A stretch of DNA of 64,000 bases from JAPOXR01 sp963662395 (GTDB lineage Bacteria; Pseudomonadota; Alphaproteobacteria; Rhodobacterales; Rhodobacteraceae), in contig OY759511.1 of NCBI GenBank assembly GCA_963662395.1, positions 4,278,001 to 4,342,000 of the forward strand. The letters are read 5' to 3'. The translations under genes were made by a program, and so were the position numbers. Shown here one piece after another: positions 44,724 through 53,726 of the stretch. The notes under the pieces are model-generated. The model saw nothing but the letters and a program-made list of their open reading frames with translations. It did no database searches and was not told the origin of the DNA. Position 1 is the first letter of the stretch. Every line of letters starts with the position of its first letter.

Positions 44724-47213
44724 ATGAACAAGCACGCTCGCGCGGTAGTCATTGGTGGCGGTGCAGTCGGAGTTGGCATTGCCTATCACCTGGCGCGAGC
44801 CGGTTGGCAGGAGGTGCTGCTGCTTGAGCGCGATGAACTCACCTCGGGGTCCACCTGGCATGCGGCCGGCCTGCTGCCGCTGTTCAACATGAGTTACGCC
44901 ACCAGCCACATCCACGACTACTCGGTTCGATTCTACAAGGAACTCGAGGAGGAAACCGGGCTCGATCCCGGCTTCAGCGTGGTCGGAAATCTCAGGATGG
45001 CCCAGACGCAGGACCGCATGGATGAATACATGCTCTACGCGTCCACTGCCGAGACGGTCGGTATTCCGTATGAATGGCTCTCGCCGGCCCAGATCAGGGA
45101 GCGGTACCCCCTGGTCAGGACCGAGGACCTGGTCGGCGCCATTTACCATCCTGGCGATGGCTACATCAATCCGGCCGATGTGACCCAGGCCATGGCCAAG
45201 GGTGCCCGCCAGCGGGGGGTGGAAATCCTTCGCCGGCGACAGGTCGACTCGCTGGAATGGACTGGTGCCGAATGGTTGGCCCGGGGATCGATCATGACCG
45301 AGCAGGGGGGCAATCTCGTCCGCAGCGGCGAAGAGTTCGAGTTGCATGCCGAGCACGTGATTACCGCCACCGGCAACCATGCCCAGCGCATGGCGGACAT
45401 GCTCGGTATCAGGATTCCGGCAATCCCGGTCGAGCATCAGTACATCGTCACCGAGCCGGACCGTGAACTGGTGGAGTGGCGCAGGGACAACCCGGAGCAC
45501 CCGGTGCTGCGGGATGCAGATGCGAAATGGTATGTCCGGGAGGAGCGCGGCGGCTGGATACTCGGACCCTACGAGCGCGGCGCGCCGGCCCGGTTCCGGT
45601 TTGGAGTCCCGGAGTCATTCCGGGCCGATCTGTTCCAGCTGGACCTCGACCGGATCGAGGAGGAATATCTGTCACTCATCCATCGAATACCCTCGACCGA
45701 GGTGGTTGGTCTCAAGGACGATTTCAATGGTCCGATCTGCTACACGCCGGATGGTAATCCGCTGATAGGCCCGGCTCCCGGCCTGCGAAATCTCTGGCTG
45801 GCCGAAGGGTTCTCATTCGGAATTACCGCTGCCGGCGGTGCCGGGTATTATCTCGCCCAAATCATGACCGACGGCGAGGCGGAAATCGACATGGCCTCGC
45901 TGGATCCCCGGCGCTACGGCAGCTGGATGACAACCGAATATGCCGCCAGGAAGAACGAGGAGTGCTACGAGCACGTCTATGTCCTGCACCATCCGGATGA
46001 AGAGCGGGAGGCCTGCCGGCCATTGCGCACCGCACCGTGCTATGACCGGATGAAGGCGCTCGGCGCCCAGTTTGGCCAGGTCAATGGCTGGGAGCGTCCG
46101 AACTATTTTGCGCCTGCCGGTTTCGACGATCACGGCTCCCGATCCTTTCGCAAGGGCGGCTGGTGGGAGTTCACCACCGCAGAGGCGCAGGCCGTCCGCG
46201 AGTCCGTCGGCATGTTCGACGCCACCGCCTTTGCCAAGCACCGGGTTGCCGGCCCGGGTGCCACCGCGTTTCTCGACTGGCTGACCTGCAACAGGCTCCC
46301 GGCCGTGGGACGGGTGAGCCTGACCTACGCGCTGACATCGGCCGGGACCACGAGGACGGAATACACGATCGCCCGCCTGGGTGAATCCGAATACTACTTG
46401 GTATCGGCCGGGGCCTGGTCGGCCTATGACGGCGACTTCCTGCGCAAGGCGGCCGAGGACCGGATGGACGAATTCGGCTGGATCGAGGTGCAGGAGGTGA
46501 CAAACCAGTGGGGCGTGCTGGTCGTTGCCGGTCCGCAATCCCGCAACCTCCTGAAGAGCATCGTCTGCGATCCCGATCCGGATACGGCATTCTCTAACCG
46601 GCGTTTTCCATGGTTGTCGATGCGGGATATCGAGCTGGGGATGTGTCCGGTGCGGGCCTTGAGAGTGTCATATACCGGCTCGCTCGGCTGGGAGCTGCAT
46701 CACCCGATCGAGATGCAGAATTACCTGTTCGACCTCGTTGCAGGCGCCGGAAGGGAGTTTTCGCTCCGGATGTTCGGTGCCCGGGCCCAGAACTGGCTGC
46801 GCATGGAAAAGAGCTACCGCGCCTTCGGAACCGAACTCGGAAGGGATGCCACGCCGCTCGAGGGCGGGCTGGACCGCTTCGTCGACCTCACCAAGGAATT
46901 TCGTGGCAAGCAGGCCATGCAGGATACCGGCATCCGGTCAAGCTGTGCCACGTTGCTGGTCGACGGCCCGGAAGATGCCTGCCCTTGGGGAAGGGAGGCC
47001 ATCTATTCCGGCGACGATCGGGTCGGAAGGCTGACCTCCGGCGGCTACTCGGTTCATTTCGGCAGGGCGATCGGAATGGGATACATCCGGCCCGGCCTCG
47101 CCGAGCCGGGGACCCGGCTGCAGGTCCGGATGTTGAATCGGCTATGGGATGCAGAGGTGACCGAAGAGAGCCCGTTTGATCCCCGCAACGAGTTTCTGCG
47201 GCAGGATGGCTGA
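44724..47213 (+). CDS. FAD-dependent dimethylglycine/sarcosine dehydrogenase-like protein with GcvT domains
   Basis: 829 residues, the usual length of this two-part family. The N-terminal DAO domain has the FAD dinucleotide motif (AVVIGGGAVGVGIAYHLARA, residues 7-26) and ELTSGSTWHAAGLLP near the covalent-flavin region. From about residue 430 a GcvT-like folate-binding half follows (RKGGWWEFTTAEAQAVRESV; LGWELHHPIEMQNYLFDLVA; YRAFGTELGRDATPLEGGL). Such enzymes demethylate dimethylglycine, sarcosine or related N-methyl compounds and pass the one-carbon unit to tetrahydrofolate. The exact substrate is inferred. GGAG precedes ATG 44724. Confidence 0.9.
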   Translation: MNKHARAVVIGGGAVGVGIAYHLARAGWQEVLLLERDELTSGSTWHAAGLLPLFNMSYATSHIHDYSVRFYKELEEETGLDPGFSVVGNLRMAQTQDRMDEYMLYASTAETVGIPYEWLSPAQIRERYPLVRTEDLVGAIYHPGDGYINPADVTQAMAKGARQRGVEILRRRQVDSLEWTGAEWLARGSIMTEQGGNLVRSGEEFELHAEHVITATGNHAQRMADMLGIRIPAIPVEHQYIVTEPDRELVEWRRDNPEHPVLRDADAKWYVREERGGWILGPYERGAPARFRFGVPESFRADLFQLDLDRIEEEYLSLIHRIPSTEVVGLKDDFNGPICYTPDGNPLIGPAPGLRNLWLAEGFSFGITAAGGAGYYLAQIMTDGEAEIDMASLDPRRYGSWMTTEYAARKNEECYEHVYVLHHPDEEREACRPLRTAPCYDRMKALGAQFGQVNGWERPNYFAPAGFDDHGSRSFRKGGWWEFTTAEAQAVRESVGMFDATAFAKHRVAGPGATAFLDWLTCNRLPAVGRVSLTYALTSAGTTRTEYTIARLGESEYYLVSAGAWSAYDGDFLRKAAEDRMDEFGWIEVQEVTNQWGVLVVAGPQSRNLLKSIVCDPDPDTAFSNRRFPWLSMRDIELGMCPVRALRVSYTGSLGWELHHPIEMQNYLFDLVAGAGREFSLRMFGARAQNWLRMEKSYRAFGTELGRDATPLEGGLDRFVDLTKEFRGKQAMQDTGIRSSCATLLVDGPEDACPWGREAIYSGDDRVGRLTSGGYSVHFGRAIGMGYIRPGLAEPGTRLQVRMLNRLWDAEVTEESPFDPRNEFLRQDG

Positions 47214-47222
47214 TCGCCGGTA

Positions 47223-48062
47223 TCAGTGCGATGGCCCGGCGATTTCGCTGATGAAGCTGCTGATGAATTCGATGCATTCCGGCTCGTCGAGGAACGGGCA
47301 ATGGCCGCGGCCAGCGACTTCGAGCGTTTGCAGGCCGGGCTGGGCAGCCCGCATCCTGGCCACGGTCCGGGCAGACAGCAGATCGGAATTGGCACCGCGT
47401 ATGACAGCAAGGGGAATGTCCTTCAGCGCACCGAAAAACTGCCACAGATCGGGCGAGGGCTCATCGGTTCGCTCAAGAAGCGCATCACGCAACTTCGGGT
47501 CGTAATTCAGCCTGAGACGGCCGTTCCGGACGACATAACGGCGTCGGGCCTCGGTCAGCCAGCGCTCCCGGGGAACCCCGTCAAATCCGGCCGCCGCATC
47601 CATCAACGCATCCGCTGCGTCCTCCATGGTCCGGGCGGAAGGTTGCCTTCCCAGGTAGTCGAAGATCCGGGCCAGGCCTTCCTGTTCGATGGTCGGCCCG
47701 ATATCGTTGAAGACAATGCCGGATATCCGGTCACCGTATCTGGGCGCCGCCACCATTGCCACGATGCCACCGCGCGAGGTGCCGATCACGATCGCCGAAT
47801 CGATCCCGAGATGGTCAAGCAGTTCCATGGCATCCCTGGCCTCGACCGAGGGGTGGTAGTTCCGGAATTCGGCATCCCGGTCCGACGCGCCCCGCCCCCG
47901 GTAATCCGGGCGTATGAGGCGGTAGCCGGGCAGGTGTCCGATCAACTCGTCGAAATGGCTCGAGTTCCAGGTCAGACCGGCAAGGCAAAGCACCGCCGGG
48001 CCGTGACCCTGGTCCTGGTAGGCCAGCTGCAGGCCATCCGATGACTTCCAGAACTTCATCAT
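47223..48062 (-). CDS. Alpha/beta-fold hydrolase
   Basis: 279 residues from ATG 48062, whose ATGA overlaps the stop of the dehalogenase gene. The fold motifs are clear: oxyanion region VLCLAGLTWNSSHFDELIGH, PDYRGRGASDRD, nucleophile elbow IGTSRGGIVAM (GxSxG) and catalytic histidine in AGRGHCPFLDEP. Resembles haloalkane-dehalogenase/epoxide-hydrolase-like small-molecule hydrolases. The pairing with a 2-haloacid dehalogenase suggests a two-step degradation, but both families are broad. Confidence 0.88.
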   Translation of the reverse strand: MMKFWKSSDGLQLAYQDQGHGPAVLCLAGLTWNSSHFDELIGHLPGYRLIRPDYRGRGASDRDAEFRNYHPSVEARDAMELLDHLGIDSAIVIGTSRGGIVAMVAAPRYGDRISGIVFNDIGPTIEQEGLARIFDYLGRQPSARTMEDAADALMDAAAGFDGVPRERWLTEARRRYVVRNGRLRLNYDPKLRDALLERTDEPSPDLWQFFGALKDIPLAVIRGANSDLLSARTVARMRAAQPGLQTLEVAGRGHCPFLDEPECIEFISSFISEIAGPSH

Positions 48063-48739
48063 GTGGATGACGCAAGCTCGGGAATTCGGGTCAAATCTCC
48101 CACTGTCCGCCACGCCTTCCAAGGCAGTCGCTCTTCCGGCTCGCCACTTCGGTTGACCCATACCGTCCGGAAGCCGAAACCGGATGCTGCGGCCGCATCC
48201 CACCCGTTCGAGGACACGAAGAGGACACCGGGCTTCCCGCAACCGAAATGACCGGTGACGAGTTCATAGACCGAGTGATGCGGCTTGAACACGCCGACCG
48301 TCTCCACGCTCAGCACGGCGTCGACGAGGTTGCCGATGCCGGCGGCAGAAACCGCCGCATCAAGCATGTCCGGACTGCCATTTGACAGGATGGCGACCTT
48401 GTGGCCGTTCCGCTCGAGTTCCGACAGCACGGGCACGACCTCGCCATAGGCCGGGAGCCTCCAGTAGATGTCGAGCAGGCGGTCACGCAAACCCGCATCT
48501 CCCGACAGGCCGGATGCCTCGAGCGCCCAATCGAGGGAATCGATGGTGACCTGCCAGAAATCGGCATGATCGCCGGTGACCGCCCGCAGCCATGAATATC
48601 TCAACTGCCTGGCTCGCCAGTCTGCCACAACTGCCTGCCATGAATCGGCCAACTGCCCGCTGCCCGGCTCACCGGCTGCCAGGCGGGCCGCAGCCGCGAC
48701 ATCGAACAGGGTTCCATAGGCATCAAATGCACAGTGCAA
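48059..48739 (-). CDS. Haloacid dehalogenase type II (L-2-haloacid dehalogenase-like)
   Basis: 226 residues. HAD-superfamily motif I FDAYGTLFD (nucleophile Asp6) at the very N-terminus, motif II ILSNGSPDML, motif III lysine in VGVFKPHHSVYE, and the SSNGWDAAAASGFGF segment typical of type II dehalogenases that hydrolyse (S)-2-haloacids to (R)-2-hydroxyacids. Overlaps the alpha/beta hydrolase by four bases. An actual haloacid substrate is plausible; other HAD activities cannot be excluded. Confidence 0.9.
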   Translation of the reverse strand: MHCAFDAYGTLFDVAAAARLAAGEPGSGQLADSWQAVVADWRARQLRYSWLRAVTGDHADFWQVTIDSLDWALEASGLSGDAGLRDRLLDIYWRLPAYGEVVPVLSELERNGHKVAILSNGSPDMLDAAVSAAGIGNLVDAVLSVETVGVFKPHHSVYELVTGHFGCGKPGVLFVSSNGWDAAAASGFGFRTVWVNRSGEPEERLPWKAWRTVGDLTRIPELASST

Positions 48740-48957
48740 GATTCAGGCTCCGATACGGGTGCACGACAATTCTGTTCCGACCCGGCTGTGCCCAGGGATG
48801 CCGGACTGGCCACTGGTATTCCGGGCTTCCGGCTTTGACAACCGCGGAAAGACGGCCCCCGCCCGGCATCGGCAATTCCATGTGGAATCCGATGGAGTCA
48901 TGCCATATGAGCGGCAGTTGCACTGAAGGTGCCACATCAGCGAGAAAGGAAACCGCA

Positions 48958-49338
48958 ATGAGCGACAACCACGGGACCGTTTGCTGGTCCGAATTGATGA
49001 CGCGTGATTACGAGGCGGCAAAGGCCTTCTATGCCGAATTGTGCGGCTGGACCTACCAGGACATGGAAGGGATGAAAGACAAATACACGATCGCCCAGCT
49101 GGACGGGAAACCGGTTGCCGGCATCGGTGACAGCAACGCCATGAGCCTTCCCGAGGAAGTCCCGTCGCACTGGATGACCTATATCGAGGTGAGCGATATC
49201 CAGGCAGCCGCCGACAAGGTTGCGCCCGGGGGCGGCACCGTCATGAACGGACCCTTCGATGTTCCCAATGTCGGAAAGATCGCCATTGTCCGGGACCCGT
49301 CAGGTGCCGTGATCGGGTTCGTGCAATCAGCAGGCTGA
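48958..49338 (+). CDS. VOC-family (glyoxalase-like) protein
   Basis: 126 residues from ATG 48958, preceded by GAAAGGAAACCGCA; the frame is open upstream but non-homologous. Vicinal-oxygen-chelate fold: WSELMTRDYEAAKAFYAELC, HWMTYIEVSDIQAAADKV and the C-terminal IVRDPSGAVIGFVQ. Similar to the 'DYEAAKAFY' subfamily of single-module VOC proteins whose function is mostly unknown. Divergent from the dehalogenase-hydrolase pair. Confidence 0.88.
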   Translation: MSDNHGTVCWSELMTRDYEAAKAFYAELCGWTYQDMEGMKDKYTIAQLDGKPVAGIGDSNAMSLPEEVPSHWMTYIEVSDIQAAADKVAPGGGTVMNGPFDVPNVGKIAIVRDPSGAVIGFVQSAG

Positions 49339-49385
49339 GCCCACCGGGGCACCGCCGCCGCAACTCCGGTAGGAGGCGTGGCGGT

Positions 49386-50117
49386 TTGCAGGCGGGAACT
49401 GCCGATGCCCTCAATGCTCCCACCAGGCAGGTGGAGCGCTACGCGGCATACGCCGATCGCCTGCGCCAGCAGGGCCTGGACAACGTGATGATCGTGCTCG
49501 TTGCTCCAGGTTCCTATCAGGGTGAACGGGATCGTCTTGATGCAGGCATCAGCCTCGAGGATGCGGCTGAAATGCACTGCTCAACCGATGAGCGCAGGCA
49601 GGAATACCGGCGACAGATCATCAAGAGGGCAATCGAGAAGAAAGCCGCGACGGGCGTCAGGAACCCTGACGCCGCAATGCTCAGGCTCCATTCTGGCTAC
49701 CTGCAACGGGCTCGAGAGAGATGCTCTGAAAGTGATTCCCCTTACACTTTCCCGGCGCTCCAGGAATCCTGTTACGATGGCCACAGCTGGATTGACCGGA
49801 TTCGACATCCGGACTTTCCAGCCCATGTCTGGCCGAGGCATCGGTTATGGACTTCGGCCAAGGATACGACCGGCATGGTTGACCTGATCATTTCTCCGGC
49901 ATCGGAGACTGAGCGCGCCGGCGCGGGGAATGCGGTTCCGGACCGGGCAGTCATGACCCCCTATTCCGTGAATGACCAGTTCCCGGACGGAAAGGGAATC
50001 AGGATCTCGATCCGGGTGCCTGAGATGCGGCAGTCATCCGGCTTTTGCGAAGCAAGTGCAGCCAGGGCCCTCGCGGCCATGGAACAATTGACCGACTGCT
50101 TCCTCCATCTGAAGTGA
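49386..50117 (+). CDS. PD-(D/E)XK-like nuclease fragment, N-terminus missing
   Basis: 243 codons in a frame opening with TTG; no good start. The first part (NAPTRQVERYAAYADRLRQQ, VMIVLVAPGSYQGERDRLDAG, ERRQEYRRQIIKRAIEKKAA) resembles the segment that follows the catalytic '.ENK.dA..Q..Qv.RY' motif in a family of restriction-like PD-(D/E)XK proteins. Here the 'ENK' strand itself is absent and upstream DNA does not supply it, so the gene is probably a truncated relic. The C-terminal half is not recognised. Confidence 0.5.
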   Translation: MQAGTADALNAPTRQVERYAAYADRLRQQGLDNVMIVLVAPGSYQGERDRLDAGISLEDAAEMHCSTDERRQEYRRQIIKRAIEKKAATGVRNPDAAMLRLHSGYLQRARERCSESDSPYTFPALQESCYDGHSWIDRIRHPDFPAHVWPRHRLWTSAKDTTGMVDLIISPASETERAGAGNAVPDRAVMTPYSVNDQFPDGKGIRISIRVPEMRQSSGFCEASAARALAAMEQLTDCFLHLK

Positions 50118-50413
50118 AATTGTCCCGGCTGGGGCGATCAGCAATCGCCCGCAAGGGACAGTTGACACGACGTCTCGACGGCAGGCTCCATGCATTCGAC
50201 CATTTCGGAGGTATTGCCGGACCGGCCTTCGGAACTTGCGGCCCAAGACTCCATTTGCTCTTCCGCAGAGCGGATGTGGCCCCGTTCTGCTACCCGGCTC
50301 GGTCGGAGAGGCGCACCATCACGTTGAATTTTCGGAGTCCCGTCGGGATGGAGTGAGGCGTCCGACCCGGGAGCGCCCCGGTGCCCAGATCCTTCCCGGC
50401 AGTACTGGAACGG
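50118..50413. other. Intergenic gap between nuclease-like fragment and fabI
   Basis: About 300 bp with convergent flanking genes. No gene, clear terminator or repeat was recognised. Confidence 0.4.
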
Positions 50414-51196
50414 TCAGATCTGATCCGATTGCGGCATCCCCAGGATGTGAAATCCGCTGTCGACGGCGATGATCTGGCCGGTGGTGCAGGCGGCGTGGTC
50501 CGAGGCAAGGTAGGCGGCGGTGCCTCCGATCGCTTCCAGGGTGGCATTGCCGCCGAGCGGTGCATTGGCCTCGGTATGCCGGAAGGTCTTTCGTGCACCG
50601 CCGATAGCGGCACCGGCCAGGGTTCTCATGGGGCCGGGGCTGACCGCATTGACCCGAATGCCGTCGCGGCCAAGATCATTGGCCAGGTAGCGCACCGTCG
50701 ATTCCAGGGCGGCCTTGGCAACTCCCATGACATTGTAGAACGGGACCACGCGGTTTGAACCCTGGAAGGTAACGGTCAGGACCGAGCCTCCCCTGTTCAT
50801 GAGAGGACGTGCCCGCCGGGCAAGATCGATCAGAGAATAGCAGGATATGTCCAGCGATTCCCTGAAGTTTGCCTGGCTGGTGTCAATGAAGCGTCCGTTG
50901 AGTTCCTCGCGACTCGAATAGGCGATTGCATGGACGAGGACATCCATTTCGCCCCACACTTCCGAGATCGAGGTGAACAGGCCGTCCAGCGTATCCGGTT
51001 CGGCAACATCGGCCCGGCCAATGATCTCGGCCTGGACTTCCTCCCCGAGCGGCTCGACCCGACGCCGGATTGCATCATTCTGATAGGTCAGCGCAATCGT
51101 CGCCCCTTCATTGTTCATGGCCCTGGCAATACCCCAGGCAATTGACCGGTCATTGGCGACACCGACCACGAGACATTTCCTGCCCTCCAGCAACAT
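50414..51196 (-). CDS. fabI: Enoyl-[acyl-carrier-protein] reductase (NADH)
   Basis: 260 residues from ATG 51196 (MLLEGRKCLVVGVANDRSIA); the upstream open frame is shadow. FabI performs the last reduction of each fatty-acid elongation cycle and is the triclosan target. SDR fold with the FabI cofactor loop GVANDRSIAWGIA, VLVHAIAYSSREELNGRF and the catalytic Y-x6-K as YNVMGVAKAALE; C-terminal TGQIIAVDSGFHILGM. It lies 7 bp after fabB, completing the fabA-fabB-fabI operon common in alphaproteobacteria. Confidence 0.96.
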   Translation of the reverse strand: MLLEGRKCLVVGVANDRSIAWGIARAMNNEGATIALTYQNDAIRRRVEPLGEEVQAEIIGRADVAEPDTLDGLFTSISEVWGEMDVLVHAIAYSSREELNGRFIDTSQANFRESLDISCYSLIDLARRARPLMNRGGSVLTVTFQGSNRVVPFYNVMGVAKAALESTVRYLANDLGRDGIRVNAVSPGPMRTLAGAAIGGARKTFRHTEANAPLGGNATLEAIGGTAAYLASDHAACTTGQIIAVDSGFHILGMPQSDQI

Positions 51197-51203
51197 GGCA
51201 TTC

Positions 51204-52430
51204 TCAACCGTCGGGCCTGCTGAACGACAGCGTTGCATTGGTGCCACCAAAGCCGAAGCTGTTGGACAGGGCAGTGTCGATCTCCACGTCTTCGGCCAGC
51301 TCGGTGGTAACCTCCTCCGGAAGAATGGCATCGTCGAGGTTGAAGACATTGGCCGAGGCGGAAATGAACCGGCCCCGCATCATCATCAGCGTGTAGATTG
51401 CCTCATGCACGCCCGCTGCCCCCAGGGAATGGCCGGTCAGGGATTTGGTCGAACTGACTGGCGGTGTCGTTCCCTTGCCGAAAATCCGGCGAACCGCCTC
51501 GATTTCCACCACGTCTCCCGCCTGCGTCGACGTGCCATGGGCGTTGATGTAGTCGACCGGGCGCTCTCCATTTCCGGACCGGGCCAGGCGCATGGCGCGC
51601 TCGCCTCCCTCTCCGGACGGAGCCACCATGTCGTAGCCATCCGACGTGGCGCCGAAACCGGTCACCTCGGCATAGATGGTCGCTCCCCTGGCCTGGGCGC
51701 GCGAATACTCCTCGAGCACCAGCACCCCGGCCCCGCCGGCAATGACAAATCCGTCGCGGTCGATATCAAAGGGTCGGGACGCGGTCTCCGGCGTATCATT
51801 GTATTTCGAACTCAGCGCATTCATGGCGTCAAACAGGCATGACAATGTCCAGTCAACCTCTTCGCCGCCGCCGGCAAACACGATGTCCTGGTTTCCGAAC
51901 CTGATCTGTTCGGCGCCGCTGCCGATGCAATGGGCAGAGGTGGCACAGGCCGAAGTAATCGAGTAGCTGAGCCCCTTGATCTTGAAGGGGGTGGCAAGAC
52001 AGGCCGAATTGGTCGATGACATGCATCTCGTCACCATGAGTGGCCCCATCCGCTTCGGGCTTCCCTTCAGCTTGACTGCCTGGTGGGCCATGTAGAAATT
52101 CGATGTCGATGGGCCACCGGAGCCCATGATCATGCCGGTGCGTTCATTGGAGACCTCGTTGGGATTCAACCCCGAATCGTCAATCGCCTGCTGCATGGCA
52201 ATGAAGTTGTAGGCCGCACCCGGGCCCATGAAGCGCAGCTGACGCTTGTCAAGGTGATCCTCGATGACGATATCGGGAACGCCGTGCACATGGCTGCGGA
52301 AGTTGTTGTCGGCATATTCCTCGGAAAATGCGATTCCCGATCTTCCGGCCCGGAGGGACTCCTCGACCTCTTCCTTGCTGTTGCCGATCGGCGAGACGAT
52401 ACCGATCCCGGTAACTGCTACGCGCCGCAT
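51204..52430 (-). CDS. fabB: 3-oxoacyl-[acyl-carrier-protein] synthase I
   Basis: 408 residues. Condensing enzyme of the unsaturated branch. The Cys-His-His triad is intact: SITSACATSAHCIGSG (Cys), NAHGTSTQAGD (His) and STKSLTGHSLGAAG (His plus preceding lysine). The length and RRVAVTGIGIVSPIGN start favour FabB over FabF, and the neighbour fabA confirms the assignment. The start at 52430 follows fabA by 30 bp. Confidence 0.95.
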   Translation of the reverse strand: MRRVAVTGIGIVSPIGNSKEEVEESLRAGRSGIAFSEEYADNNFRSHVHGVPDIVIEDHLDKRQLRFMGPGAAYNFIAMQQAIDDSGLNPNEVSNERTGMIMGSGGPSTSNFYMAHQAVKLKGSPKRMGPLMVTRCMSSTNSACLATPFKIKGLSYSITSACATSAHCIGSGAEQIRFGNQDIVFAGGGEEVDWTLSCLFDAMNALSSKYNDTPETASRPFDIDRDGFVIAGGAGVLVLEEYSRAQARGATIYAEVTGFGATSDGYDMVAPSGEGGERAMRLARSGNGERPVDYINAHGTSTQAGDVVEIEAVRRIFGKGTTPPVSSTKSLTGHSLGAAGVHEAIYTLMMMRGRFISASANVFNLDDAILPEEVTTELAEDVEIDTALSNSFGFGGTNATLSFSRPDG

Positions 52431-52460
52431 GGAATTCCCCCAATCACATTCGCCCGACCG

Positions 52461-52967
52461 CTATTCGGAAAACAGGCCTACCTTCATTGCGGTGGTCTTG
52501 TAGATCTCCTTGCCATCGGCGAGCATCCGCCCATTGGCAACCCCCATCTTCAGCCTGCGGTTGATGACCCGGGTGAAGTCGATGATATAGGTCAGGAGAT
52601 TGCATCCCGGGGTCACCATGTCGGTGAACTTGACCTCGGCCACGCCAAGCGCCCGGCCTTTGCCCGGAAAACCTCTCCAGCCAAGATTGAACCCCGTCAG
52701 TTGCCACAGCGCGTCCAGACCCAGGCAGCCCGGCATCACCGGGTCGCCCTGAAAATGACATGAAAAGAACCAGAGGTCCGGCCTGACATCAAGTTCGGCA
52801 ATTGCATGGCCCTGGCCGAATTCGCCCCCGGTGGCCGAAATCTCGGTAACCCGGTCGAACATCAGCATTGGTGGAAGCGGCAACTGGGCATTGCCCGAGC
52901 CAAAAAGCTCACCGCGGGCACATTTCAGCAACCCTTCGTAATCGAAGCTTGAAGGAAATGGGGGCAT
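52461..52967 (-). CDS. fabA: 3-hydroxydecanoyl-[acyl-carrier-protein] dehydratase/isomerase
   Basis: 168 residues from ATG 52967 (MPPFPSSFDYEGLLKCARGE); a further in-frame ATG lies 45 bp upstream. FabA dehydrates 3-hydroxyacyl-ACP and isomerises the C10 trans-2 to cis-3 product, beginning unsaturated fatty acids. Hot-dog fold with LPPMLMFDRVTEIS, the catalytic histidine in SCHFQGDPVMPGCLGLDALW (His and Asp both present) and RGFPGKGRALGVAEVKF. Ends in TAG. First gene of the fabA-fabB-fabI operon, divergent from irr. Confidence 0.96.
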   Translation of the reverse strand: MPPFPSSFDYEGLLKCARGELFGSGNAQLPLPPMLMFDRVTEISATGGEFGQGHAIAELDVRPDLWFFSCHFQGDPVMPGCLGLDALWQLTGFNLGWRGFPGKGRALGVAEVKFTDMVTPGCNLLTYIIDFTRVINRRLKMGVANGRMLADGKEIYKTTAMKVGLFSE

Positions 52968-53295
52968 GTTCGCGCCTTCTGCCACGCCGGATTTCGAGCC
53001 GTTCAGTATCACTCAACCCCGCATATAGGCAATAGGGCGAAAACTCCCGCCGAATTGCCCGGACACCGGGCGGGGCCGCAATGTGTTCGTGGGAAGGATC
53101 TGCCACTCCGGGCCCGGCCGTGACGGTGGGGCAGGAACCGGCGTGCCGGATTGATGATCGGGAAGGGCCCGGATGCAGGACAATTCCGTGCATGGATGTG
53201 CGGGTCACGCTGCTCGCCGTAGCCCAAAAAGGGCGTCCGAATTGTTTGAATCCGGTCGATGGATGTGCAAGAATGAACCGGTTGCAGCAAAGGCC

Positions 53296-53724
53296 ATGGG
53301 CGAATTGGCTGTGGACGAAACTCTGTCGTATGAGCGTGAATGGCTGCGTTCTGCAGGTCTGCAGCCGACAAGGCAACGGGTCACCTTGGCCCGGTTGCTG
53401 GTTGGTGACCGTAACAACAAGCATGTGACCGCGAACCGCCTGCATTCACAGGCGGTGCATGCTGGCGAATCCATGTCCCTGGCAACGGTCTACAATACGT
53501 TGCGCGTGCTGTGCAGCGCCGGATTGCTCAAGGAAATCACCGTGGATGGCTCCAGGTCATGGTTTGACACCCGGGTCGACGACCATCCGCATTTCTACTG
53601 GGAGGATACCGGTGAGCTGGCAGACGCATCCGAAGGACCGATTTCCCTCCCGGAGATTTCGGACTTGCCGGAAGGCGTGGAGATTGCCGAAGTCGATGTC
53701 GTCATCCGGTTGCGGCGCAAATAG
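53296..53724 (+). CDS. irr: Irr-like Fur-family iron/haem response regulator
   Basis: 142 residues from ATG 53296 (AAAGG upstream); an ATG at 53263 would add 11 residues. Winged-helix DNA-binding domain (LRSAGLQPTRQRVTLARLLV; MSLATVYNTLRVLCSAGLLK) and the short DDHPHFYWEDTGEL metal/haem segment typical of Irr rather than Fur. In alphaproteobacteria Irr represses or activates iron and haem genes and is degraded or inactivated by haem. Its position divergent from fabA is a conserved alphaproteobacterial arrangement. Ends in TAG. Confidence 0.9.
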   Translation: MGELAVDETLSYEREWLRSAGLQPTRQRVTLARLLVGDRNNKHVTANRLHSQAVHAGESMSLATVYNTLRVLCSAGLLKEITVDGSRSWFDTRVDDHPHFYWEDTGELADASEGPISLPEISDLPEGVEIAEVDVVIRLRRK

Positions 53725-53726
53725 AC

